Below are positions 6,924 to 16,813 of a DNA stretch of 38,782 bases, piece after piece (positions within the stretch are counted from its first letter, which is position 1; each line of letters starts with the position of its first letter). Source of the DNA: an uncultured Caulobacterales bacterium (GTDB lineage: Bacteria > Pseudomonadota > Alphaproteobacteria > Caulobacterales > Caulobacteraceae); NCBI GenBank assembly GCA_903858185.1, contig CAIOHT010000020.1, positions 1 through 38,782 on the forward strand, read 5' to 3'. Below the pieces are notes generated by a model, which saw nothing but the letters and a program-made list of their open reading frames with translations, had not been told where the DNA came from and made no database searches. The position numbers and the translations under genes are program-made.

Positions 6924-8282
6924 ATGGACATCATCGCGCAACGGCCCGGGCCGTCCGTCCAGACCGTGTTCGAGGGCGACACAAACCCCGCCCCGGCCCT
7001 GATGCGCCAGGAATCCCCTGCCGCCGGTCAGTCCACTGCCGACGTTTCGATCGAGCGCTACTTCTCCCGCGAATGGCACGAGAAGGAGGTCGAAAAGGTC
7101 TGGCGGAAGACCTGGCAGCTGGCCTGTCGCGTCGAGGAAATCCCGAATGTCGGCGATCACATCGTCTACGAGATCGTCCACGACTCCCTGATCGTGGTCC
7201 ACGCGGCGCCGGGCCAGTACCGCGCCTACATCAATTCCTGCCTCCATCGCGGCACCCTGCTGCGCACCGAAGGCGGGTGCGTGAAGCAGTTCCGCTGTCC
7301 GTTCCACGGCTTCACCTGGAGCCTGGACGGCAAGCTGATCACCATCCCCGGTGAATGGGACTTTCCGCATGTGGACAAGGCGACGATGTCCCTGCCCGAG
7401 GCGAAGGTCGGGACCTGGGGCGGGTTCGTCTTCGTCAACTTCGACCCGGACTGCGAACCGCTTGAGTCCTACCTCGAGAACCTGCCCGAGCATTTCGCGG
7501 CCTTCGATCTCGAGGATCGCTACAAGGCCGCCCACGTCGCCAAGATCATGCCCTGCAACTGGAAGCTGGCGATGGAGGCCTTCGTCGAGGCCTACCATGT
7601 CGCCTTCGCCCATCCGCAGGTGCTCGGCTACTATGGCGACACCAACACCCAGTACGATGTCTGGCCCGGCGTGCGGCACGTCAGCCGGATGATCAGCGTC
7701 CAAGGCGTGCCCAGCCCGGCTGTGGCTGACCTCCCGCCGGAAAAGACCATCGAACAGATGCGCCGCGATGTGCCCTTCTTCGCCGGCAAACCGATCGAGG
7801 TCGGCGCAGGCGAGACGGCTCGGGGCAAGCTGGCCGAACGCGCCCGCGAGAAGATCTCGCGCTCTTCGGGCCGGGACATGTCGGCCCTGTCCGACACCGA
7901 GTCGCTCGACCTGATTGAGTACATGCTGTTCCCGAACATGGTCCCCTGGGGCGGTCAGGCGTTGCCGATCACCTACCGGTTCCGGCCCTACAAGGACGAT
8001 CCCGAGCGCTCGATCATGGAGATCATGTTCCTGTTCTCGAAGGCGCCTGACGGAAGCCATCCGGAGCCGGCGACGATGCGGATGCTGACCGAAGACCAGA
8101 AATGGTCGGACGCTCCGGAACTGGGGTCAGCGGCGATGGTCGCCGACCAGGACACCGACAACCTGATGCGCATCCAGCGCGGCCTGCGTACATCCCGCAA
8201 GCCGGGGGTCACCCTGGCGCGCTACCAGGAAAGCAGGATCCGCCACTACCACGAGACGCTGGACGCCTACATGGCGCGTTAG
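6924..8282 (+). CDS. Rieske [2Fe-2S] ring-hydroxylating oxygenase alpha subunit
   Basis: 452 aa from ATG 6924, with GGGAGG just upstream; a GTG four codons earlier is an alternative. The N-terminal Rieske domain has the ligands C106-x-H108 and C125-x2-H128 (SCLHRGTLL, then FRCPFHGFTW). The C-terminal catalytic domain has the mononuclear iron motif E-x2-H-x4-H in EAYHVAFAHPQ. Such enzymes insert oxygen into aromatic or aliphatic substrates using electrons from a ferredoxin and a reductase. Neither partner, nor a beta subunit, is encoded in this window, so the enzyme must use electron carriers from elsewhere. The substrate cannot be told from the sequence. Its end is 13 nt from the convergent DUF6880 gene. 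Confidence 0.92.
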   Translation: MDIIAQRPGPSVQTVFEGDTNPAPALMRQESPAAGQSTADVSIERYFSREWHEKEVEKVWRKTWQLACRVEEIPNVGDHIVYEIVHDSLIVVHAAPGQYRAYINSCLHRGTLLRTEGGCVKQFRCPFHGFTWSLDGKLITIPGEWDFPHVDKATMSLPEAKVGTWGGFVFVNFDPDCEPLESYLENLPEHFAAFDLEDRYKAAHVAKIMPCNWKLAMEAFVEAYHVAFAHPQVLGYYGDTNTQYDVWPGVRHVSRMISVQGVPSPAVADLPPEKTIEQMRRDVPFFAGKPIEVGAGETARGKLAERAREKISRSSGRDMSALSDTESLDLIEYMLFPNMVPWGGQALPITYRFRPYKDDPERSIMEIMFLFSKAPDGSHPEPATMRMLTEDQKWSDAPELGSAAMVADQDTDNLMRIQRGLRTSRKPGVTLARYQESRIRHYHETLDAYMAR

Positions 8283-8295
8283 CGCCGGACCGGCC

Positions 8296-9660
8296 CTAGC
8301 GCCGCCAGGGACCTGACCGGCGCGCGGTCAGCCGCAGGGCGAAGGCCTCGTGGGTCTCGAGACCGTCGACGTCGCCGATGCGGCGGGCAAGCGCCTCGGC
8401 CTCATCCGCCAGAGGCTCGGCCTCGGCCCGGGTCCGGTGGTCGCTCCACAACAGGGTGATGGCCGTCCGGAGTAGCACCAGCGCGGCACGCGGATAGCGG
8501 GCGTCCAGCCGTGCGGACCAGTCAGCGAGGTCCGCTGCGTCACCCGCCACCTCGTCCCGCCGGGCCAGGATCATCGCTGCGGCTTCCGGCAAGGCCGGCC
8601 AGTCCATGAGGAACGCGAGACCGTCGCCGAAGTTCGGATATCGCGCGGCGACCTCGAATGCCCGGTCCATCGCCTCGACGTCATCGAAGTCGGGCAGCGC
8701 CTTGAGGAACCGGCGCAGCTGGGCGGCTGACAGCGTCCGCTCGAAGGTCGCCCAGCGCTCCTCGTGGGCCGCCCTGGTCTCTCCGGCCTGGTCAAGGGTT
8801 TCGATCCAGACCGCGTACCATGGCTCGGCGGCGGGATCAGGCCGACCATCCAGGCCGCGGGCCCGGTTGCGGGGGTCGGCCGCCTGCAACGTCGCCAGCG
8901 CCTCATCGACCCGACCGGCCGTCAGCAGCCGCCGTCCGACCGCCGCTGCCGTGCCGGGATCATGGCGCAGGGTCGATGGCACGGTCTCGAGAAAGGCGTC
9001 CACGTCGCCCGCCGCATCGGCCACGGCGCGGATGACCCGCAGGGACGGCTTGAGCGCCGGCCGCGCGGCGATGCGGCTGTTGAGCTCGGCCAGCACGGCG
9101 GCCGCGAACGGCTGACCAAAGGCCGCCAGGGCCGGGCCGAGCCGTTCGCCCCAGGCCGAGCTGCCGCCGAACAGCATGTCGGCGACCTCGCCGGCCAGGG
9201 CGATGTCGGCCGGCGCCTGCGGCGCCAGCGTCGCCATGTCCTCCGCCGCGGCGGCGAAGACCTGGTCGAGCTCGCCCTTCGGATCCTTGACCCGCAGCGA
9301 CAGGCCGTCGGCCAGGTCGAGGAAGGTCCAGAGCCGCCGCATGGCGATCCCGGCGTCCAGATCGGCCAGCTTGCCGGCGATCATCCGTCGCAGCACCGAC
9401 AGGTCGAGAATGAACTCGGGTCGCTTTCGCCAGGAGATCTTGGCCTTGCTGCCGGCAATCATCGCCAGCCGCTTGTCGATCTCCTCGGCCAGCGCCTCCG
9501 CGCCGATCTCGGCCGAAAGCTCCATCCGCAGGCGCCGCTTGAGCGCCGGCTGGCTGTCACTGAGCTCGAGCAACAGCGCCGCCAGCCTCTCGGCGCCCAG
9601 CGCCTCGAGATTGCTCGCCGTCAGCCGTTTGGCCGAGGCCGGGGGCTTCTTCGCCGTCAT
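8296..9660 (-). CDS. DUF6880-like helical repeat protein
   Basis: 454 aa, almost entirely predicted alpha-helical with TPR-like repeat character (for example AVGRRLLTAGRVDEALATLQ and WYAVWIETLDQAGETRAAHE). It matches my memory of DUF6880 proteins, which are long Ala/Leu-rich solenoids of unknown function. The N-terminus is basic (MTAKKPPASAKRLTASNLEA) with no signal peptide or membrane segment, so it is probably cytoplasmic. It starts ten bases after the guaA stop and could be the last gene of the gua transcript, although no functional link to GMP synthesis is evident. Domain assignment is moderate; function unknown. Confidence 0.75.
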   Translation of the reverse strand: MTAKKPPASAKRLTASNLEALGAERLAALLLELSDSQPALKRRLRMELSAEIGAEALAEEIDKRLAMIAGSKAKISWRKRPEFILDLSVLRRMIAGKLADLDAGIAMRRLWTFLDLADGLSLRVKDPKGELDQVFAAAAEDMATLAPQAPADIALAGEVADMLFGGSSAWGERLGPALAAFGQPFAAAVLAELNSRIAARPALKPSLRVIRAVADAAGDVDAFLETVPSTLRHDPGTAAAVGRRLLTAGRVDEALATLQAADPRNRARGLDGRPDPAAEPWYAVWIETLDQAGETRAAHEERWATFERTLSAAQLRRFLKALPDFDDVEAMDRAFEVAARYPNFGDGLAFLMDWPALPEAAAMILARRDEVAGDAADLADWSARLDARYPRAALVLLRTAITLLWSDHRTRAEAEPLADEAEALARRIGDVDGLETHEAFALRLTARRSGPWRR

Positions 9661-9670
9661 GCGTCCGTGG

Positions 9671-11227
9671 TCATTCCCACTCGATGGTTCCGGGCGGCTT
9701 GCTGGTCACATCGTAGACCACACGGTTCACGCCGCGGACCTCGTTGATGATCCGGGTGGCGGTCTTGCCGAGCACGTCCCAGGGGAACTCGAAGAAGTCG
9801 GCGGTCATGCCGTCGGTCGAGGTCACCGCACGCAGGGCCAGGACGTTTTCGTAGGTGCGGGCGTCGCCCATGACGCCGACCGTCTTGACCGGCAGCAGCA
9901 CGGCGAAGGCCTGCCAGATCTTGTCGTAGAGGCCGGCCTTGCGGATCTCGTCGAGATAGATGGCGTCGGCCTGCTGCAGAACGGCGACCTTCTCGCGGGT
10001 GATCTCGCCGGGGATGCGGATAGCCAGGCCGGGCCCGGGGAACGGGTGGCGGCCGACGAAGTCCGGATGCAGGCCCAGCTCGACGCCGAGCGCCCGGACC
10101 TCGTCCTTGAACAGCTCGCGCAGCGGCTCGACCAGCTTCAGCTTCATGTAGTCCGGCAGGCCGCCGACGTTGTGGTGACTCTTGATGACGGCCGACGGCC
10201 CGCCCCGGGCGGACACGCTCTCGACCACGTCCGGATAGAGAGTGCCCTGGGCGAGAAACTCTGCGCCCTCGATCTTCGCCGACTCGGCGTCGAACACGTC
10301 GATGAACAGCTTGCCGATGGTCTTGCGCTTGGTCTCCGGGTCGCTGACGCCTTCGAGCGCATCGAGGAAAAGATCAGCTGCATCAACGTGGATCAGCGGG
10401 ATGTTGTAGTGGTTCTTGAACAGCGAGACGACCTGCTCGCTCTCGCCCTTCCGCATCAGGCCGGTGTCGACATAGACGCAGGTCAGCTGGTCGCCGATGG
10501 CCTCGTGGATCAGCACGGCGGCCACCGAGCTGTCGACCCCGCCCGACAGGCCGCAGATCACCCGGCCCTTGCCGACCTGCTCGCGGATGCGGGCGATCGA
10601 CTCGGCCTTGAAGGCGGCCATGGTCCAGTCGCCCTTGAGGCCCGCGATGTTGAACAGGAAGTTTCTGTAGATCCGCGCACCGCTGACGGTGTGGATGACC
10701 TCGGGGTGGAACTGCACGCCGTAGATCCTGCGGGCGTCATTGGCGATGGCGGCGAACGGCGCGCCCGTCGACGTGCCGATAACCTCGAAGCCTTCGGGAA
10801 TGGCAGTGACGCGGTCGCCGTGGCTCATCCAGACCGTTTCCAGACCGCCGACGTCGGCCAGTCCCTCGAACAGTGGACTGGCCTTTTCGATTGTCACCTC
10901 GGCGCGGCCGAACTCGCCGGCGTGGCCGCCCTCGACCTTGCCGCCCAGCACGTCGCACAGCAGCTGCTCGCCATAGCAGATCGCCAGCAGCGGCACGCCG
11001 AGCTCGAACAGCTTCGTCCCGATGCGCGGGCTGTCGGCCTCCAGCACGCTGGCCGGGCCGCCCGACAGGATGATCGCCGCCGGCTGGAAGGCGTCGACCA
11101 GCGCCTCGACCTTGTCGAACGGATGGATCTCGCAATAGACGCCCGCCTCCCGCACCCGGCGGGCGATCAGCTGCGTCACCTGGCTGCCGAAATCGACGAT
11201 CAGGACGGGCTGGTGAGCGGGCTTCAT
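9671..11227 (-). CDS. guaA: GMP synthase (glutamine-hydrolysing)
   Basis: 518 aa, full length. It converts XMP, ATP and glutamine to GMP. The N-terminal class I glutamine amidotransferase domain has nucleophile C84 in [10 protein letters not shown] and the His/Glu of the triad in GVQFHPEV. The central ATP pyrophosphatase domain carries the P-loop [12 protein letters not shown], and the C-terminal dimerisation domain ends PPGTIEWE. The amidotransferase elbow is slightly unusual (AICYGEQ rather than the common GICYGMQ/QQ). ATG overlaps the stop of the preceding 118-aa gene. It is in one transcription unit with guaB, although three other genes lie between them. Confidence 0.97.
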   Translation of the reverse strand: MKPAHQPVLIVDFGSQVTQLIARRVREAGVYCEIHPFDKVEALVDAFQPAAIILSGGPASVLEADSPRIGTKLFELGVPLLAICYGEQLLCDVLGGKVEGGHAGEFGRAEVTIEKASPLFEGLADVGGLETVWMSHGDRVTAIPEGFEVIGTSTGAPFAAIANDARRIYGVQFHPEVIHTVSGARIYRNFLFNIAGLKGDWTMAAFKAESIARIREQVGKGRVICGLSGGVDSSVAAVLIHEAIGDQLTCVYVDTGLMRKGESEQVVSLFKNHYNIPLIHVDAADLFLDALEGVSDPETKRKTIGKLFIDVFDAESAKIEGAEFLAQGTLYPDVVESVSARGGPSAVIKSHHNVGGLPDYMKLKLVEPLRELFKDEVRALGVELGLHPDFVGRHPFPGPGLAIRIPGEITREKVAVLQQADAIYLDEIRKAGLYDKIWQAFAVLLPVKTVGVMGDARTYENVLALRAVTSTDGMTADFFEFPWDVLGKTATRIINEVRGVNRVVYDVTSKPPGTIEWE

Positions 11228-11580
11228 TGGCAGTCCTTGTCAGCGGGACGCTGCTGTCCGAGCAGCGCGACTTCAGAGAGAGGTGCGGCGATCTCCTCGC
11301 CGCGGGGGGTGCGCAGGCCGACCAGATCGCCCATCAGGCCGGTCTCGGCCTGGATCAGGATCACCGGCTGGCGGCCGGCGTTCTCGCCCGTCCAGCAGGC
11401 GTACTGCGGAATGGCCAGCAGCAGCGGGCTGGAAATGCCCGGCGCGCTGCCCTGGGAAAAGACCGCGTTGCCGGCGATGATATCGACATCGGTCGCCGCT
11501 CGGCCCGAGACGAACCCCGTGGTCGGCAGGTCGGGCCAGGACACGACCGCTGCCATCAAGGTGGCGGCAAGAGCGATCAC
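11224..11580 (-). CDS. Small exported protein of unknown function between rsmB and guaA
   Basis: 118 aa with a GTG start inside a GTGA overlap with the rsmB stop, and a stop overlapping the guaA ATG (ATGA). The N-terminus ([14 protein letters not shown]) is a short hydrophobic stretch that could be a signal peptide or anchor, with little positive charge before it. The remainder is a small soluble domain with two cysteines ([11 protein letters not shown] and the C-terminal KDCQ). I do not recognise a family. Tight coupling to both neighbours implies the gene is genuine and translated. A periplasmic location is likely but not certain. Confidence 0.7.
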   Translation of the reverse strand: MIALAATLMAAVVSWPDLPTTGFVSGRAATDVDIIAGNAVFSQGSAPGISSPLLLAIPQYACWTGENAGRQPVILIQAETGLMGDLVGLRTPRGEEIAAPLSEVALLGQQRPADKDCQ

Positions 11581-12848
11581 TTTGTCCGCTCCAGCACCGC
11601 CACGAAGAAGCCGTCCGTCCCCGCGCTCAGGGGGGTGAGGCGCAGGAAGCCTTCGGGGGTCGCGTGCCCAGCAACCGCCTCGAAGCCGGCGGGGACAACG
11701 GCGAAGCCCGGCGTGCGGACCAGGAAGGCGGCGATGCGGTCCTCGTTCTCCTCGGCGAAGATCGAGCAGGTCACATAGATCAGCCGGCCGCCCGGCTTCA
11801 CATAGGCGCAGGCCTGGTCGAGCACCTGGTCCTGCTCGGCGATGCGGCGCTCAAGCTGTTCAGGCGACAGGCGCCACTTGGAGTCCGGATGCCGCCGCCA
11901 GGTGCCCGCGCCGGTGCAGGGCGCGTCGACGAACACCAGGTCCATCTTCGCTTCCATCCCCTTGAGCGGCTCGGCCTCGACCGGCGAGCGGATCTGCAGG
12001 TTGCGCACTCCGGCTCGAGTGGCGCGGGGGATGATGTCGGCCATCCGGCGGGCGTCGCTGTCGTGGGCGTAGAGCTGGCCGGTGTTGCCCATGGCCGCGG
12101 CAAGGGCGAGCGTCTTGCCGCCGCCACCGGCGCAAAAGTCGAGCACCTGTTTGCCCTTGATGTCCCCGGCGCAGGCGGCAGCGATCTGGCTGCCCAGGTC
12201 CTGGACCTCGAACCAACCCTTGCCGAACTGCGGGATCGTCTCGACCGATCCAGCCCGGTCGGTGGCGGCCGGTGCGGGAATGCGGAACGCGTTCGGCAGA
12301 ATGCCGGCCGGGACCGCGTGCAGCGGGTTCAGCGCCTTCGCGGCGCGGTCGGCATCAGTCTTCAGGGTGTTGGCCCGCAGATCGACCGGCGCGCGGTCGG
12401 TCAGCGCCGCCATCTCGGCCGCCCGCGCCTCGCCGAAGACGCGCGTGATGTGCGGTTCCAGCCAGTCGGGATAGTCGCCGGCCACCGGCGCCGGCGCGGC
12501 GGCGGCGTTCGGTGCGTTCAGGGATGAAAGCTCGGCCTCGGTCAGGCCGCCGATGCCGTGCTCGCTGTCGCCTGCAGCCTCCGCGACCCGCTCGATCGGC
12601 CAGCCCCAGCCGAACCGGACGGCGGCGAGGACAGCCGCTCGCGCGGTGTCCTCACCCATCATCCAGCCCAGCGACCGCCGCTTGCGCAGCACGTCGAGGG
12701 TCAGGCCGGAGACAAAGGCGCGGTCCTTCGAGCCCGCGTACCGCGCGGACTCGCCCCAGCCCTTGAGCGCCATGCGGGCAGGCTTGTGGCGCGTCTCGAT
12801 ATCCTCGAGGACCTGGATCGCCGCCGCTAACCGCCCGCCGTCACGCAA
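11577..12848 (-). CDS. rsmB: RsmB-type 16S rRNA m5C methyltransferase
   Basis: 423 aa. The N-terminal NusB-like helical domain (about residues 1-110) precedes a Rossmann methyltransferase domain. SAM-binding motif I is QVLDFCAGGGGKTLALAAAM. Motif IV is VDAPCTGAGTWRR, with PCTGAG where PCSG is commoner, and the catalytic motif VI Cys is in IYVTCSIFAEEN. This pair of cysteines is diagnostic of the RsmB/NOL1/NOP2 family, which methylates C5 of a cytosine in 16S rRNA. The start is taken as TTG 12848, 14 nt after the MAPEG gene stop; the ribosome site is weak and an ATG about 25 codons in is an alternative. The 3' end overlaps the next gene (GTGA). Confidence 0.9.
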   Translation of the reverse strand: MRDGGRLAAAIQVLEDIETRHKPARMALKGWGESARYAGSKDRAFVSGLTLDVLRKRRSLGWMMGEDTARAAVLAAVRFGWGWPIERVAEAAGDSEHGIGGLTEAELSSLNAPNAAAAPAPVAGDYPDWLEPHITRVFGEARAAEMAALTDRAPVDLRANTLKTDADRAAKALNPLHAVPAGILPNAFRIPAPAATDRAGSVETIPQFGKGWFEVQDLGSQIAAACAGDIKGKQVLDFCAGGGGKTLALAAAMGNTGQLYAHDSDARRMADIIPRATRAGVRNLQIRSPVEAEPLKGMEAKMDLVFVDAPCTGAGTWRRHPDSKWRLSPEQLERRIAEQDQVLDQACAYVKPGGRLIYVTCSIFAEENEDRIAAFLVRTPGFAVVPAGFEAVAGHATPEGFLRLTPLSAGTDGFFVAVLERTK

Positions 12849-12862
12849 TCAAACACCCAATA

Positions 12863-13258
12863 TCAGGTGGCCAGGATGGCCCAGAAAATCATCAGAAGAC
12901 CGGCCGTGCTGACCAGCCACACCAGCGAGCGGATCTGCTTCACGCCAAAGGCGTAGAGCGGAACATAGACGACCCGGCCGACCAGATAGATCAGCGCGCC
13001 GTTGTGCGTCAGGGCGCTGTTCTTGTCCGCCACATGGGCGATCAGGACAGCGGCGATGAACAGCGGCAGGGTCTCGAAGAGGTTGTTCTGCGCCCGTTGC
13101 AGCCGGTTGGCGATGGGCGACAGCGGCGGCATGTCCTCGTCGCGGGCGCCGGTGTTCCACTTCAGGCCGTACTGACCCGTGCGGGCCATGTCGAAGGCCA
13201 GGATCTGGACGAAGGCGAGGACCAGCGTCCAGGCCAGCATGTAAAGCTCGAACGTCAT
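12863..13258 (-). CDS. MAPEG-family integral membrane protein
   Basis: 131 aa with four predicted helices: about residues 5-24 (LYMLAWTLVLAFVQILAFDM), 58-80 (NLFETLPLFIAAVLIAHV), 85-103 (ALIYLVGRVVYVPLYAFG) and 110-130 (LVWLVSTAGLLMIFWAIL). The loop RLQRAQNNLFETLPLF is the classical MAPEG signature (R-x-x-x-A-x-x-N-x-x-E). Eukaryotic members are glutathione-dependent membrane enzymes; most bacterial ones are uncharacterised. It lies 28 nt after guaB and 14 nt before rsmB in a co-directional run. Confidence 0.9.
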   Translation of the reverse strand: MTFELYMLAWTLVLAFVQILAFDMARTGQYGLKWNTGARDEDMPPLSPIANRLQRAQNNLFETLPLFIAAVLIAHVADKNSALTHNGALIYLVGRVVYVPLYAFGVKQIRSLVWLVSTAGLLMIFWAILAT

Positions 13259-13286
13259 ACTGTAGTCCCCCCTTGTGACCCGGGCG

Positions 13287-14802
<1,516 letters not shown>

Positions 14803-14824
14803 CGGTTGAGGGCGGGACGGCTGC

Positions 14825-15196
14825 CTATTGCGGTGGCTTTACCGCAAGAGATAGCTGCTCGGCCGCCTCGTGGAGCCGCCGATCACGACTCCAGAGGCGG
14901 GCGGAGGGGGTCAATCTGCAACTGGCCAACAGATGGGCGTCGATGAAGCCGATACCCAGCCCATGGAGACGATAGCGCTCGATCAGGCCCCGCACCTCGA
15001 TATCACTGGCGGCGACGCTCTTGGGCAACTCGTCGAGAAACTGGAGCGTGCCGGCCCTTTGGCCCAGATTTCCCATCGCCAGCTCGCCGATGACGAACGG
15101 ATGGGCCAGGATTTCTCCCGCATTCAGCCGCGCTGTGAACAGGGGATCGGCGACCCGCAGATGGGCCACCCAGACGGACGTGTCCGCCAGGATCAT
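14825..15196 (-). CDS. vapC: VapC-family PIN-domain toxin ribonuclease
   Basis: 123 aa single PIN domain. The four conserved acidic residues that bind Mg2+ are present: D5 (MILADTSVW), E38 (FVIGELAMG), D86 (GIGFIDAHLLAS) and D105 (LWSRDRRLH). VapC toxins cleave tRNA or rRNA when freed from the antitoxin. The ATG overlaps the vapB stop codon (ATGA), the standard antitoxin-first order. Nothing appears truncated, so the toxin is likely active. RNA target unknown. Confidence 0.92.
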   Translation of the reverse strand: MILADTSVWVAHLRVADPLFTARLNAGEILAHPFVIGELAMGNLGQRAGTLQFLDELPKSVAASDIEVRGLIERYRLHGLGIGFIDAHLLASCRLTPSARLWSRDRRLHEAAEQLSLAVKPPQ

Positions 15197-15390
15197 GCGG
15201 GCTCAGATCGCCGTCGCGGAATGTTCCGCAGGTTCGGCTCGCTTCCGCCCAACAGGGCGAGGCGCCGAGCGGCTTCCCGCTGGATCAGGGCCGTGAGCGC
15301 TTCCCGAACTAGCGCCGACTTTTCGGAGATCCCCGTCAGTTCCACCGCTCTTGCGAGCAAATCATCGTCCAGGGTCAGCGTCGTGCGCAT
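15193..15390 (-). CDS. vapB: VapB-type antitoxin
   Basis: 65 aa. The N-terminal ribbon-helix-helix-like DNA-binding segment is MRTTLTLDDDLLARAVELTG followed by ISEKSALVREALTALIQREA (VapB/DUF2191 type). The C-terminal tail (GGSEPNLRNIPRRRSEP) should occupy the VapC active site groove. GGAGG lies upstream of the ATG. It is the first gene of the toxin-antitoxin pair and the likely repressor of its own promoter through the palindrome 28 nt upstream. Confidence 0.9.
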   Translation of the reverse strand: MRTTLTLDDDLLARAVELTGISEKSALVREALTALIQREAARRLALLGGSEPNLRNIPRRRSEPA

Positions 15391-15417
15391 GGCGGTCGCC
15401 TCCAGTGCACGGAAACT

Positions 15418-15433
15418 AGCATCATTTGATGCT
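15418..15433. promoter_or_regulatory. Operator palindrome upstream of vapBC
   Basis: Perfect inverted repeat AGCATCA / TGATGCT with a 2-nt centre, 28 nt upstream of vapB. Its location and symmetry suit binding by a VapB dimer or VapBC complex for autoregulation. It also lies 74 nt from the divergent acetyltransferase start. Confidence 0.6.
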
Positions 15434-15506
15434 GAAATCCATGCCTCGGCTAGCCGCCTCACCATTTCAGCTCTACGGTTCGTCGAACCCGGTTCCGCAG
15501 GACGCC

Positions 15507-16106
15507 ATGAACGATATCGACATTCGCATCGCGCCGCCGGCCACGGGCCCGGTCGAGCGCGACCCGGTGATGGACATCCTCGCCCTCGCCTTCGCCACCG
15601 ATCCGGCAATCCGCTACATGTTCCCCGAAGCCCCGCGCTATCTCGCGAGCTTCAGCCGGCTGGCCACCGCCATGGCGGGCGGCGCGCTGGCGGCGGGGAC
15701 AGCCTGGGTCGCGGACAACGGCGCTGCGGCGGCCCTGTGGCTGGCGCCGGGCGTCAATGCCGACGGCGAGGCGATCGGAGCCCTCGTCGGCGAGACGGTC
15801 AGCCCAGACAAGCTGGAGACCCTCGGCCAGATCGGCGAACTGATGGGCCAGTATCACCCCGAGGAGCCGCACTGGTACCTGTCGATGATCGGCGTCGATC
15901 CTTCGCGGCAGGGTCAGGGCCTGGGCTCAGCGCTGCTGAAAGCCGGCCTCGCCCGCTGCGACGCCGACGGCCTGCCCGCCTATCTTGAGAGCTCCAGCCC
16001 GAAGAACGTCCCGCTCTATGAGCGCCACGGCTTCGAGGTCATCGGCCTGATCAAGCCGGGCGACCATCCGGGGCTGATCCCGATGTACCGGGCGGCGCGC
16101 CGCTAG
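15507..16106 (+). CDS. GNAT-family N-acetyltransferase
   Basis: 199 aa from ATG 15507 with CAGGA four bases upstream. The C-terminal acetyl-CoA-binding core is clear: WYLSMIGVDPSRQGQGLGSA contains the V-x-x-x-x-R-x-x-G-x-G/A motif A, followed by LPAYLESSSPKNVPLYERHG and FEVIG (motif B). The N-terminal half (VMDILALAFATDPAIRYMFP) resembles the group of GNATs with an AF-x-x-DP-x-x-R-W/Y-x-x-P substrate region. Substrate unknown. Its TAG stop and the rlmE stop overlap head-on in a CTAG tetranucleotide. Confidence 0.88.
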   Translation: MNDIDIRIAPPATGPVERDPVMDILALAFATDPAIRYMFPEAPRYLASFSRLATAMAGGALAAGTAWVADNGAAAALWLAPGVNADGEAIGALVGETVSPDKLETLGQIGELMGQYHPEEPHWYLSMIGVDPSRQGQGLGSALLKAGLARCDADGLPAYLESSSPKNVPLYERHGFEVIGLIKPGDHPGLIPMYRAARR

Positions 16107-16813
16107 CCCTTGAACCCGGTCGCCACGAGGAAGACCTCGGAGCTGTCCGCCCGGCTGGCCTTGGGCTTCACGTGCTGGACCTTGTCGAAGTGCTTCTTCA
16201 GGTCGCGGATTATCTGGGCGGTTTCGCCGCCCTGGAAGGCTTTCGCCACGAACGACCCGCCCGGCTTGAGCGTCTCTATGGCGAAGGCCGCGGCCAGTTC
16301 GATCAGGCCGACGATGCGCAGGTGGTCGGTCTCGCGGTGACCGACCGTGTTGGGGGCCATGTCCGACAGGACGATGTCCGGTTGCCCGCCGAGCATCTCG
16401 ATCAGCAGAGGCCCGGCCGCCGGGTCGGTGAAGTCCATCTGGATCATCTCGGCCGGCGGCAGCGGGTCGACGGGCAAGAGGTCGATGCCGACGATCTTCC
16501 CCGCCCCGCGCTTGATCGCCATCTGCACCCAGCCGCCCGGCGCGCAGCCCAGGTCGACGATCTTCACGCCCGGCTTGACCAGTTTGAACCGGTCATCGAT
16601 CTCGGTGAACTTGAAGGCCGCGCGGCTGCGATAGCCCATGGCGCGGGCCTCGGCCGAGAAGGGGTCGTTGATCTGACGCTCCAGCCACGCCTGGGACGAG
16701 GGCCGGCGGCCCTTGGCAGTCTTCAGGCGGGCGGGCTTGCCGCGGCCGACGCCGTCGTTGCCGCCGGTCGGCAGGCGGACCATGCGGCGTTTGGGGGGCT
16801 CTTCGTCACTCAT
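16103..16813 (-). CDS. rlmE: 23S rRNA 2'-O-ribose methyltransferase RlmE (FtsJ/RrmJ)
   Basis: 236 aa. It methylates U2552 of the 23S rRNA A-loop in late 50S assembly. The catalytic K-D-K-E tetrad is recognisable: K68 in YRSRAAFKF, D151 in VLSDMAPN, K191 in FVAKAFQGG and a Glu in SSEVFLVATGFKG. The SAM-binding motif is VDLGCAPGGWVQMA. An N-terminal basic extension of about 40 residues (MSDEEPPKRRMVRLPTGGND) precedes the domain, common in alphaproteobacterial forms. The ATG overlaps the ppx stop (ATGA). Confidence 0.95.
   Translation of the reverse strand: MSDEEPPKRRMVRLPTGGNDGVGRGKPARLKTAKGRRPSSQAWLERQINDPFSAEARAMGYRSRAAFKFTEIDDRFKLVKPGVKIVDLGCAPGGWVQMAIKRGAGKIVGIDLLPVDPLPPAEMIQMDFTDPAAGPLLIEMLGGQPDIVLSDMAPNTVGHRETDHLRIVGLIELAAAFAIETLKPGGSFVAKAFQGGETAQIIRDLKKHFDKVQHVKPKASRADSSEVFLVATGFKG

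Noticed and set aside
6870..8060. Long minus-strand frame joined to the DUF3237 gene (550 aa in total)
   Set aside because: The upstream part is antisense to the Rieske oxygenase, whose ligand motifs prove the plus strand is coding.
9176..11638. 820-aa plus-strand open frame
   Set aside because: Antisense across the DUF6880 gene, guaA and the 118-aa gene; guaA is unmistakable on the minus strand.
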